Assembly: GCA_036521655.1 (NCBI GenBank)
Contig: DATDHI010000474.1
Span: forward strand, 1-15,334
Length of the DNA: 15,334 nucleotides
Direction of reading: 5' to 3'
Source: GCA-003244245 sp036521655
GTDB lineage: Bacteria > Actinomycetota > Actinomycetes > Mycobacteriales > Pseudonocardiaceae
Positions 6,672 through 13,511 of this stretch are shown in pieces; position 1 is the stretch's first letter; each line of letters starts with the position of its first letter. The translations under genes and the position numbers were made by a program. The notes below the pieces were generated by a model. It was not told the origin of the DNA. It saw only the letters and a list, made by a program, of their open reading frames with translations, and did no database searches.

Positions 6672-7064
6672 TCAGCGATTCTTGACCGCCAGCGCAGCGT
6701 CGAGGTCGGGGTGGATCTCGAACAGCTGAGTCAGCCCGGTGGCCTCCAGGGGTCGCAACACCTCGCGGGTGTTGCACACCAGCCGGAGCCCGATACTGCG
6801 CTCGCGGGTCAACTCCAGCGTCTTGACCAGCACCGCCAGGCCACTGGACCCGAGAAACCCGACCTTCCTCAGGTCGATCACGAGAATCGAGTGCGCCCGC
6901 TCGAGTTGCTGTAGCAGGTGGGCGCGCAAGCACGGCGTGGTCACCATGTCGACCTCACCCGCGACCGTCGCCACGCAGATGTCCCCGACGTCCCGCGCCC
7001 CGAGCGAGATCAGCTGGTCAACACGGGCGTCTGCACCAGCTGGCGGGTCGGTGTGCTGGGACAT
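6672..7064 (-). CDS. STAS-domain anti-anti-sigma factor (RsbV/SpoIIAA-like)
   Basis: A 130-residue STAS domain. The core is VATVAGEVDMVTTPCLRAHL, then ILVIDLRKVGFLGSSGLAVL (residues 60-79). The DLxxVxFLxSSGL segment carries the serine (73 or 74) that a cognate HATPase kinase phosphorylates in RsbV/SpoIIAA proteins. In the unphosphorylated form such proteins bind the anti-sigma kinase and free a sigma factor. An SD (GAGGATG) precedes ATG 7064. It is divergent from a large PAS-PP2C-HATPase-STAS protein, which could act as its phosphatase, kinase or both. No sigma-factor gene is in the window. Confidence 0.93.
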   Translation of the reverse strand: MSQHTDPPAGADARVDQLISLGARDVGDICVATVAGEVDMVTTPCLRAHLLQQLERAHSILVIDLRKVGFLGSSGLAVLVKTLELTRERSIGLRLVCNTREVLRPLEATGLTQLFEIHPDLDAALAVKNR

Positions 7065-7263
7065 CGTTCATCCTCGACGGTGTGGGAACCACCACGCTGA
7101 GTGTCGTCCGCGCGGTGGCAGGTGGCAAGGTGCCAACTGTACGGGAGAGACGCTGCGTTGCTCGTCCTACGCGCCGCGATCAGGTCGTCACTCCAGCGGT
7201 GGTTGCACCTGGAGGTGACCACCTGCGAGGGTCGCCTGGGGCATGCTGCCGGGGGTGTAGCTC
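7065..7263. promoter_or_regulatory. Divergent promoter region of the STAS and PAS-PP2C genes
   Basis: This 199-bp region must carry promoters for both divergent signalling genes. The most visible element is TGGCA-AGG-TGCCA (7123-7135), a small palindrome next to a second TGGCA at 7116-7120. A run GGGGGTG (about 7250-7256) serves as SD for ATG 7264. I could not identify a sigma-B-type GTTT/GGGTA promoter with confidence. Confidence 0.35.
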
Positions 7264-9210
7264 ATGGCCGGACGCAACCCCGGCGAAGCGGGTGAGCAGG
7301 ATGACGTGCTCGCCTGCTTCGAGTTGCTCCCGACCGCCGTCTGGGCGTTCGAGGGACCCGAGCACCGGGTGGTTGCGGTCAACCGAGCGGCCCGGGACAG
7401 GCTTGCTGACCGCCGCGATCTGCTGGGCTTGCCGGTCCGGACGGCCATCCCAGAGATTGTGGGTCAGCACCTGTTCGATCAGCTGGACCGGGTGTACGCC
7501 ACTGGTGAGCGGCTGGTCGGGCGGGAGTGGCGCGTCCTGGTCGAAAGCAACCGGGACGGGACCATGGACGAGGTCTTCTTTGACTTCGTCCTGGTCCCGC
7601 GGTTCGCCGGGGACGGCTCGGTGCGTGGCGTTGTCGCACAGTGCGTCGATGTGACTGCTGCGGTGCTGCGGCGCCGGGAGGCGGCACACGCGGTGCCCGA
7701 GCCGCTGGATGCGGGGCCGGACGTGGCAGTGACGATGCAGCGGGCTTTGCTGCCGGCCGGGCTGCCGGTGCTCCCGCAGGTGGGGCTGGCTGCCCAGTAC
7801 CGGGTCGCCGAGAAGGAGGTGGCCGCCGGGGGAGACTGGTTCGACGCCGTACCGCTGGGCCGCGGACGGGTTGCGCTGACCGTCGGCGACGTCGTGGGGC
7901 ACGGCGAAGCGGCCGTCGCGGCAATGGGCCAGCTGCGCGCGATACTGACCGACGCGCTGCTGGACGGCCTGCCCGCGGCCGAGGCGCTCTCCCGGCTCAA
8001 CCGCTTCGCCGGCCGGGTGAGGGCAGCCCGGGCTGCCACGGCCTGCCTGGCGGTGCTCGATCCGGCCGCCGAGCAGGTCGAGTACGGCGGGTTCGCCCAT
8101 CCCGCGCCGCTGATCGTCGGCGAGGGGGGCAAGACCCGCTTCCTGGCGGTTGTGCCCAGCCGCCCGCTCGGCGTAGCCGACGATCCCCCGGTGATGCATT
8201 CGTCGAGGCTGACCGCGGGCGAGGTGATGTTGCTCTACTCCGACGGCCTGGTGCAGCGGCCTGGCCGGACGATGTCCGATGGGATGAACGAACTGGCCAG
8301 TGTCGCCTCTGCCGCGATGTGGGAGACGTCGATGACCGAGGCGCCCGGCCCGGTCGCCGATCGGGTGTGCGGGCTGGCTGTGGAGCGGCTCACCCGGCTC
8401 GGTATCGCCGACGACGTCACCCTGCTCGCCGCCGAGTTGCGGGCCGAGCCGCACCGGCCACTGGTGCTCGAGCTGCCTGCGGAGGCGGTGTGGCTGCGCG
8501 GCATCCGGCGGGCCCTGGACGAGTGGCTGCACGGGGTGGGCGCGGGTCCGGACGACGTGCCCTCGGTGCACCTGGCGGTGGTCGAGGCGGCCACGAACTG
8601 CGTCGAGCACGCCTACCAGGGGGCGGGCGGCTGGATGTGGCTGGATGTAGTGCTCGACGGCGACGGGCGGCTGCGGGCGACAGTGACCGACCACGGGCGG
8701 TGGCGGCCGCCACCACCCGAATCCGAACACCGCGGCCGGGGCCTGAGGCTGATGCACAGCCTGATGGAGACGGTTGACGTGCACCGCGCTGATCGGGGCA
8801 CCACGGTGACGATGTCGAAGACCCTGCAGCGCCCCGCGGTCTTCTCAGCGGGTGCGCCGGATCAGGTGGGCGCCGGGGCGACGGTGGACTTCGCCACCGA
8901 GGTGCGGGCCGGGCCCCGGCCATGCTTGGTAGTTGCAGGCCCGCTGGACATGAGCACAGCCGGGTCGCTGCTGAACCGGATCTCCGAGCTCAGCCGTGGT
9001 GGGGTGCTGCCGGTGGACGTCGACCTCAGCGCAGTGACCCACCTGGCCAGCGCCGGGGTGCAGGTGCTGTACGACTGTGCCCGCGCTGCGGACGGGGAGC
9101 AGGGGTGGGTGCGGCTACTGGTCCCGGAGGGCTGCCCGGCCCGGTACGTGCTCACGCTCAACGGGCTGGACGGGGTATTCGAGGTCCTTACCGACCCGCC
9201 ACCCGACTAG
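7264..9210 (+). CDS. Four-domain PAS - PP2C (SpoIIE/RsbU) - HATPase (RsbW) - STAS (RsbV) regulator
   Basis: A 648-residue cytoplasmic protein. A PAS-like sensor spans about 12-135. The SpoIIE/RsbU PP2C phosphatase (about 150-392) shows AAGGDWFDAVPL (188-198), VGDVVGHGEAAVAAMGQLR (207-225), LLYSDGLV (323-330) and the metal Asp pair D383-D384. A GHKL/RsbW-like kinase domain (about 395-520) has the N-box EAATNCVEHAY (441-451), DHGRW (477-481) and GRGL (491-494). A C-terminal STAS domain (about 538-645) carries VDLSAVTHLASAGVQVLYD with S596 at the phospho-acceptor position. All catalytic residues that I can check are present, so each domain may be active. It thus combines phosphatase, kinase and phospho-acceptor of a partner-switching cascade. 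The divergent stand-alone STAS protein is the obvious second substrate. What the PAS domain senses is unknown. Confidence 0.94.
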   Translation: MAGRNPGEAGEQDDVLACFELLPTAVWAFEGPEHRVVAVNRAARDRLADRRDLLGLPVRTAIPEIVGQHLFDQLDRVYATGERLVGREWRVLVESNRDGTMDEVFFDFVLVPRFAGDGSVRGVVAQCVDVTAAVLRRREAAHAVPEPLDAGPDVAVTMQRALLPAGLPVLPQVGLAAQYRVAEKEVAAGGDWFDAVPLGRGRVALTVGDVVGHGEAAVAAMGQLRAILTDALLDGLPAAEALSRLNRFAGRVRAARAATACLAVLDPAAEQVEYGGFAHPAPLIVGEGGKTRFLAVVPSRPLGVADDPPVMHSSRLTAGEVMLLYSDGLVQRPGRTMSDGMNELASVASAAMWETSMTEAPGPVADRVCGLAVERLTRLGIADDVTLLAAELRAEPHRPLVLELPAEAVWLRGIRRALDEWLHGVGAGPDDVPSVHLAVVEAATNCVEHAYQGAGGWMWLDVVLDGDGRLRATVTDHGRWRPPPPESEHRGRGLRLMHSLMETVDVHRADRGTTVTMSKTLQRPAVFSAGAPDQVGAGATVDFATEVRAGPRPCLVVAGPLDMSTAGSLLNRISELSRGGVLPVDVDLSAVTHLASAGVQVLYDCARAADGEQGWVRLLVPEGCPARYVLTLNGLDGVFEVLTDPPPD

Positions 9211-9223
9211 CGTGTGGCAACCG

Positions 9224-9502
9224 TCAGGCCAGCCGTGCCCGCAGCTCCGGCAGCAGCAGCGGGTCGGTCCGGAATGGTGCGGTCAGCCGGAGCACGTCGG
9301 GTAACTTGGCTCCGCCCCTGGTGCGGAGTAGGAAGGCCAACGCTTCGTGAGCGACCACCTCCTCGTCCGCGGCGGCCAAACCTACCTGGGCCAGGAAGTC
9401 GGGTGCGATCACCACCTGGTGGTAGCTGGTGCCGCGGCCATGATCGATGAAGGCCGCGAACGCGTGCGGCCCCAGCGGGAGGACGGCGATGCGAGGGTTC
9501 AT
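9224..9502 (-). CDS. Small conserved actinobacterial protein of unknown function
   Basis: A 92-residue soluble protein. Residues 26-62, SYHQVVIAPDFLAQVGLAAA then DEEVVAHEALAFLLRTR, follow a pattern (HxVxVxPxFLxxLGL..xxEELVxxSFxFLLxRE) that I recall from short uncharacterised actinobacterial proteins. The function is unknown to me. An SD (GAGGTGG, about 9508-9514 on the minus strand) precedes ATG 9502. It is convergent with the PAS-PP2C gene, 13 bp between stops, and its GC and codon use match its neighbours. Confidence 0.75.
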   Translation of the reverse strand: MNPRIAVLPLGPHAFAAFIDHGRGTSYHQVVIAPDFLAQVGLAAADEEVVAHEALAFLLRTRGGAKLPDVLRLTAPFRTDPLLLPELRARLA

Positions 9503-9582
9503 CGGGCCACCTCACGGTGTCAGGTGCCGCTTACCGCGGCGCTGACCAGGGAATACCCGTTCGTGTGAATCCCCAACCCCCG

Positions 9583-9649
9583 GCGTGTCGTGCTCAGGTG
9601 TCCCGCGTGTCGTGCTCAGGTGCACCGTGTATCGGGTTCTGGTGTCCGC
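9583..9649 (+). repeat. 22-bp tandem repeat, two near-exact units and one degenerate
   Basis: GCGTGTCGTGCTCAGGTG occurs at 9583-9600 and again at 9605-9622, a 22-bp period. A third, degenerate unit (GTGTATCGGGTTCTGGTGTCC) follows at 9627-9647. The array lies in the 204-bp gap between divergent starts at 9502 and 9707, upstream of the 108-residue gene. A regulatory or merely intergenic repeat role cannot be distinguished. Confidence 0.7.
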
Positions 9650-9693
9650 GTGACGGCGCAGCCCAGCACCGAGCGGGAAGCACGGGCGGCGGG

Positions 9694-9706
9694 TAGCCTG
9701 GTCAGT
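9694..9706 (+). promoter_or_regulatory. -10 hexamer for leaderless mRNA of the 108-residue gene
   Basis: TAGCCT (9694-9699) is followed by GTCAGT(A) and the ATG at 9707. This spacing makes the A of the ATG the likely first transcribed base. No SD is seen. The tandem repeat ends about 45 bp upstream. Confidence 0.5.
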
Positions 9707-10033
9707 ATGAGTCTGGACCACGAGAACGTGCGGCCACCCCGAAACTCGGCGAGCCAGGGCAAGGCGGCAGTACGAGGCGGGTGGAGTGGCTGGACACCGT
9801 GGAGCGAGGACGAGCACACCAAGACGGACATCAGGGAGTGCACCGACGCGAGCTGCATGTCCGTGGACGTGAATTGCGGCTTTCAGGGATTGGACCCGGG
9901 CTCCCCGCTGTCGCAGGCCGCCGCTGTGAGCGGAGATCTGCGGGCTGCCTGGAAGACGAAGCTCGAGTCTGAGGGTAAGGCCACGTCAGGGACCAAGAGT
10001 CTGAGAGACATCGTCTTCGGCCCTGCGGAATAG
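9707..10033 (+). CDS. 108-residue protein of unknown function with WxxWxxW and three Cys
   Basis: Not recognised. The protein starts MSLDHENVRPPRNSASQGKA. It contains GGWSGWTPWSED (W26, W29, W32) and a short Cys segment ECTDASCMSVDVNCG (C45, C50, C57), then a charged helical tail with SLRDIVFGPAE. There is no signal peptide or TM. The evidence for a real gene is the leaderless -10 arrangement, G/C-biased third codon positions and the lack of a better frame. The three Cys could bind a metal or form a redox site. The WxxWxxW resembles the thrombospondin type 1 motif by eye, but the rest of that domain is absent. A gap of 240 bp separates it from pstS. An open frame further upstream exists, but it runs through the tandem repeat and is unlikely to be coding. 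Confidence 0.6.
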   Translation: MSLDHENVRPPRNSASQGKAAVRGGWSGWTPWSEDEHTKTDIRECTDASCMSVDVNCGFQGLDPGSPLSQAAAVSGDLRAAWKTKLESEGKATSGTKSLRDIVFGPAE

Positions 10034-10131
10034 AGCCCTGGGGCGTCGCCGTCAAGGCCGCTGCAAGAATTGGTAGCCCTTCGTTACGTGTACTGGATCG
10101 AGCGACCGATGCATGCCGCCAATCGGGCGAT

Positions 10132-10148
10132 GCTGAGGTGCTCTCAGC
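10132..10148 (+). terminator. Short stem-loop between the 108-residue gene and the PHO box
   Basis: GCTGAG-GTGCT-CTCAGC forms a perfect 6-bp stem with a 5-nt loop. No T-run follows directly. It sits about 100 bp after the upstream stop and ends 5 bp before the PHO box, so it may end upstream transcription or be an extra regulator site. The rest of 10034-10131 shows nothing I can name. Confidence 0.3.
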
Positions 10149-10153
10149 GAGAC

Positions 10154-10187
10154 GTTCATCTCTTGTTCATTTTGTAACTAGTTCGTG
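10154..10187 (+). promoter_or_regulatory. PHO box (PhoP binding direct repeats) of the pst operon
   Basis: GTTCATC (10154-10160) and GTTCATT (10165-10171) are direct repeats 11 bp apart, followed in phase by a weaker AACTAGT (10176-10182). GTTCGTG at 10181-10187 is another partial unit. The actinobacterial PHO box consensus is GTTCACC repeated every 11 bp, so PhoP control under phosphate starvation is very likely. The box lies about 90 bp before the pstS start. A clear -10 is not evident, although CATATG near 10200 is possible. Confidence 0.8.
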
Positions 10188-10273
10188 TCTACCAGTGCTG
10201 CATATGTTGCGCGAACGGCTGCCCCCGGTCGTGGCTGCCCCCAAACTCGCTCCCCACCCTTCGGAGGTCCTCT

Positions 10274-11380
10274 GTGAAACTCCAGCGGCATGCTGCCGTG
10301 TTCGGCTTGGCCATCTCCGGACTGCTGCTCTCCGCGTGCGGTCAGGACACCGGCGGTCCAGGCTCATCAGCCGCGCCCGCTGGGCCTGGGACGATCGTCT
10401 GCAGCCCTGGATCGTTGACCGGCGCCGGATCGACCGCTCAAACGAACGCCATGTCGCAGTGGATCAAGGACTACCTCAACAAGTGCCCGGGCGCAAACAT
10501 CAATTACGGGGCCAACGGCTCCGGGGCGGGTGTCCAGCAGTTCACTCAGGGAACGATTGACTTCGCCGGCTCCGACTTTCCGCTGGCCGCGGGGCAGGAA
10601 CAGCAGGCCGCAGACGCTCGCTGCAAGAGTGGCCCCGCGATCAATATCCCGATGGTGGGTGGAGCGATCGCTATCGGCTACAACGTTCCGGGGGTCACGC
10701 AAAGTCTGAACCTGTCAGCCGCAAACCTGGCCAAGATCTTTAGTGGAAAGATCACGAACTGGAACGATCCAGCGATCGCCGGAGACAATCCCGGAGTGCA
10801 GCTGCCATCGTTGGGCATTCAGAGTTTCCATCGGTCTGATGGTTCCGGCACGACCTTCAACTTCACGAACTACCTGGCTAATGACGCCAAGACCGACTGG
10901 ACTTTCGGGACCAACAAGAACTGGCCGGCGCCAGGTGGCCAGGGCGCCAAGGGCAGCCAGGGCGTCGCACAAGGTGTGAAGTCGACTCCAGGTGGCATCG
11001 GCTACTTCGAGCTGTCGTTCGCAACCCAGAGCCAGATCCCCTACGCGGCGGTGGGAAACGCCGCCGGCAAATTCGTCCCACTCACCCAGGAGAACGCGGT
11101 GGCATTCCTGTCCAGGGCCAAGGTGCTTGGCACCGGTGGTGACCTAGCGCTGCAGTTCGACTACACCGCCACCGATGTTCCGGCCTACCCCAACCTGCTG
11201 GTCACCTACCAGATCGTGTGTTCTCGGGGCAATGTTCCAGACAAGCTGCCGTTGCTCAAGAACTTCTTGGGGTACGCGGCCAGCCCGGCCGGTCAGCAGA
11301 CACTTCCTGCCCAGGGGTACGTATCGTTGCCGAGTAACCTGCAGCCGCAAGTGCAGCAGGCGGTCGGTAACCTCGGCTAG
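10274..11380 (+). CDS. pstS: Phosphate ABC transporter, substrate-binding lipoprotein PstS
   Basis: A 368-residue protein that captures inorganic phosphate outside the membrane and delivers it to PstCA. It has a lipoprotein signal peptide with lipobox LLLSAC (residues 17-22, lipidated C22). Phosphate-binding features are LTGAGSTAQTNAMSQW (about 48-63), IDFAGSDFPLA, and RSDGSGTTFNFTNYLA, the family's anion-binding segment. KSTPGGIGYFELSFA and SPAGQQTLPAQGYVSLP complete the fold. The start is a GTG at 10274, well placed after GGAGG (10263-10267). It is the first gene of pstSCAB, 19 or 79 bp before pstC depending on that gene's start, and is under a PHO box. Confidence 0.97.
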   Translation: MKLQRHAAVFGLAISGLLLSACGQDTGGPGSSAAPAGPGTIVCSPGSLTGAGSTAQTNAMSQWIKDYLNKCPGANINYGANGSGAGVQQFTQGTIDFAGSDFPLAAGQEQQAADARCKSGPAINIPMVGGAIAIGYNVPGVTQSLNLSAANLAKIFSGKITNWNDPAIAGDNPGVQLPSLGIQSFHRSDGSGTTFNFTNYLANDAKTDWTFGTNKNWPAPGGQGAKGSQGVAQGVKSTPGGIGYFELSFATQSQIPYAAVGNAAGKFVPLTQENAVAFLSRAKVLGTGGDLALQFDYTATDVPAYPNLLVTYQIVCSRGNVPDKLPLLKNFLGYAASPAGQQTLPAQGYVSLPSNLQPQVQQAVGNLG

Positions 11381-11399
11381 CAGCGGGCCGGGGAGCGCC

Positions 11400-12434
11400 G
11401 TGGTTGCCGTGGAGTCGTCGTCGCAGGACCCCCGGGGTCGGGGGGGTCCCCGATCGTCGATGTCGGATGGGCAGCCACCGACGGCGGGTAGCCCTCCCGG
11501 CGGTGGACTTCGCGATGGACCCCGCCGGCGAGGCGATGCGGTCTTCCGCAGGCTCGCTCAGGGTGCCGGCGTCCTGCTGCTGATCATCATGGCAGCGATC
11601 GCTGTCTTCCTGGTGCTGCAGGCAATTCCTGCGCTGCGGGCGAATACCACCAGCTTTCTGACCACATTGGGATGGGATCCGGACGGCACACCGTCGTCCT
11701 TCGGTATTGCTGCGCTGGCTTTCGGGAGTGTGCTCACATCACTCATTGCGCTGGTGATCAGCGTGCCGGTGGCGGTCGGTGTGGCGTTGGTGAGCAGCCA
11801 TTATGCACCACGGTGGCTGGCACGCCCGCTGGGCTACGTCGTGGAGTTGCTGGCGGCCGTGCCGAGCGTTGTCTTCGGGCTTTGGGGCTTGATCTACCTT
11901 GTGCCCACTCTCATCCCGCTGTCGGAGTTCTTGAATCGTTTCCTTGGATTCATTCCACTCTTCGCATCCAACGGTACGTACGGAAAGTCCGTTTTCGCCG
12001 CCTCGGTGGTACTGGCGGTGATGGTGCTCCCGATCGTTGCTGCCATCTCCCGTGAGGTGTTTATCCAGACCCCGCGGGACCACATCGAGGCGGCCTGGGC
12101 GATCGGGGCGACCAAGTGGGAGATGGTACGCACAGCGATTCTGCCTTACGGGCGCTCGGGTGTGATCAGCGCAACGGTGCTCGGATTCGGACGGGCCATA
12201 GGTGAGACGATCGCAGTCGCGCTGGTTCTCTCGGCGAACTACCAGATCAGCATCCATATCCTCGAACCGGGTGGCAATACCATCGCGGCCAACGTCGCCA
12301 ACCGGTATGGGGAGGCCGGGGACATTGGTCGGGGTGCGTTGATCGCGTCCGGCCTGGTGTTGTTCATCATCACATTGATCGTCAACTTCGGAGCGAGAGC
12401 GATCGTCCGGCGAAGCGGTAGAGGGGGTGCGTGA
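11400..12434 (+). CDS. pstC: Phosphate ABC transporter permease PstC
   Basis: An inner-membrane permease with about six TM segments, which forms the phosphate channel with PstA. The EAA loop is EAAWAIGATKWEMVRTAILP, followed by SATVLGFGRAIGETIAVALV, the PstC signature with the Arg/Glu pair proposed to line the channel. A disordered Pro/Gly/Arg N-terminus precedes TM1. The start is ambiguous. GTG 11400 has SD GGGGAG (11390-11395) and gives 344 residues. ATG 11460 (MSDGQPPT) gives 324 residues, nearer to common family length, but lacks a well-spaced SD and lies behind a strong hairpin. I list the SD-supported start. The stop overlaps pstA by 1 bp (TGATG). Confidence 0.94.
   Translation: MVAVESSSQDPRGRGGPRSSMSDGQPPTAGSPPGGGLRDGPRRRGDAVFRRLAQGAGVLLLIIMAAIAVFLVLQAIPALRANTTSFLTTLGWDPDGTPSSFGIAALAFGSVLTSLIALVISVPVAVGVALVSSHYAPRWLARPLGYVVELLAAVPSVVFGLWGLIYLVPTLIPLSEFLNRFLGFIPLFASNGTYGKSVFAASVVLAVMVLPIVAAISREVFIQTPRDHIEAAWAIGATKWEMVRTAILPYGRSGVISATVLGFGRAIGETIAVALVLSANYQISIHILEPGGNTIAANVANRYGEAGDIGRGALIASGLVLFIITLIVNFGARAIVRRSGRGGA
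11426..11449 (+). other. GC-rich hairpin between pstS and pstC
   Basis: GGACCCCC (11426-11433) pairs perfectly with GGGGGTCC (11442-11449) around an 8-nt loop. The 8-bp stem is nearly all G-C. No T-run follows. In an mRNA it would sit 45 nt after the pstS stop and 10 nt before ATG 11460. It could protect the pstS message or reduce downstream expression, which would fit the common excess of PstS over the permeases. If GTG 11400 is the real start, it lies inside coding sequence. Confidence 0.45.
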
Positions 12435-13486
12435 TGACGTCGTTGCTGGATGCCCCGGCGGCTGACTCCCCGCTGGTTCGCGCGCGGCTGCCACGCTGGT
12501 CTCTTGCTGCGATCGCAGTCGGTGCGATTGCGGTGACCCTCGTCCTGTTCGCGACCACACCAATGCAGGGCCGGTTCGCATTCGTGATTGTCGCAGCACT
12601 GCTCTACGTCGTGGTGCAGACCGCGGTGTCGGGGGCCGTCGAAGGCTGGCGCAGAGCCAAGGACCGGCTGGTCACCAGCCTACTGGTGGCGTGTACGTTC
12701 GCCGCGGTGCTGCCGCTGGTTTCGGTGCTGGGAATCACCATCGTCAAGGGGTGGGCAGTACTCAGCGAGTCCTTTCTCACCCATACCATGCGCGGGGTCG
12801 CGGAGCAGGATGCGTCGGGTGGTATCTATCACGCCATCATCGGCACCCTGGAGCAGGTGGGTCTCGCGACGCTCATGGCGGTCCCCTTCGGCCTGCTCGT
12901 GGCAATCTACCTGGTGGAATATAGTTCCCCGCGGTTCGGTGCGGTGGTGAGCCTGTTCGTCGACGTGATGACCGGCCTGCCATCGATTGTCGCCGGATTG
13001 TTTATCTTCGCGCTGTGGATCCTGGCCTTGGGTCAGAGCTTCTCCGGTTTCGCGGGCTCGCTGGCGCTGGCCATCCTCATGCTGCCCACGGTGGTGCGAT
13101 CAGCCGAGGAGATGCTGAAGATCGTGCCCGACAGTCTCCGTGAAGCCAGCTATGCGCTAGGAGTACAGAAATGGGTGACGGTGCTCCGGATTGTGCTGCC
13201 CACAGCGCTGGCCGGAATTGTGACCGGAGTTATGCTCGCTGTCGCCCGGGTCGCCGGCGAGACGGCTCCGCTGCTGCTCACGGTATTCGGAAATCCTTCG
13301 CTCAACCTTAACCCGTTCTCCGGCGCACAAGCCTCGCTGCCATTGTTCGTGTTCAGTGAAGCTGGCCAGCCCAACGAGACCGCGATTGACCGGGCCTGGG
13401 CGGCAGCCCTGGTCCTGATCCTGATCATCTTGATTCTCAATGTTAGTGCGCGAATTATTGCACGTTTTTCCGGTATCCGCAGCTAG
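12434..13486 (+). CDS. pstA: Phosphate ABC transporter permease PstA
   Basis: A 350-residue permease, partner of PstC. Two extra N-terminal TM segments (about 24-43 and 47-68) precede the usual six-TM core, as in other actinobacterial PstA. The core shows LVEYSSPRFGAVVSLFVDVM, TGLPSIVAGLFIFA, the EAA loop REASYALGVQKWVTVLRIVL and VARVAGETAPLLLTVFG, the Arg/Glu counterpart to PstC. ATG 12434 overlaps the pstC stop by one base and is preceded by GAGGGGG at 12421-12427, so the two genes are translationally coupled. A GTG one codon upstream is the alternative. The next gene, pstB, starts 25 bp downstream. Confidence 0.95.
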   Translation: MTSLLDAPAADSPLVRARLPRWSLAAIAVGAIAVTLVLFATTPMQGRFAFVIVAALLYVVVQTAVSGAVEGWRRAKDRLVTSLLVACTFAAVLPLVSVLGITIVKGWAVLSESFLTHTMRGVAEQDASGGIYHAIIGTLEQVGLATLMAVPFGLLVAIYLVEYSSPRFGAVVSLFVDVMTGLPSIVAGLFIFALWILALGQSFSGFAGSLALAILMLPTVVRSAEEMLKIVPDSLREASYALGVQKWVTVLRIVLPTALAGIVTGVMLAVARVAGETAPLLLTVFGNPSLNLNPFSGAQASLPLFVFSEAGQPNETAIDRAWAAALVLILIILILNVSARIIARFSGIRS

Positions 13487-13511
13487 TCCTGACCTCACAA
13501 TTGGATCTGAC

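Noticed and set aside
7180..8784. Minus-strand open frame of 534 codons opposite the PAS-PP2C gene
   Set aside because: The composition (His, Gln, Arg, Pro) is typical of antisense frames, and the plus strand encodes clear PP2C and HATPase motifs.
9707..10033. Thrombospondin type 1 domain from WSGWTPWS
   Set aside because: Only the Trp cluster matches; the Cys and Arg layers of a real TSR are missing.
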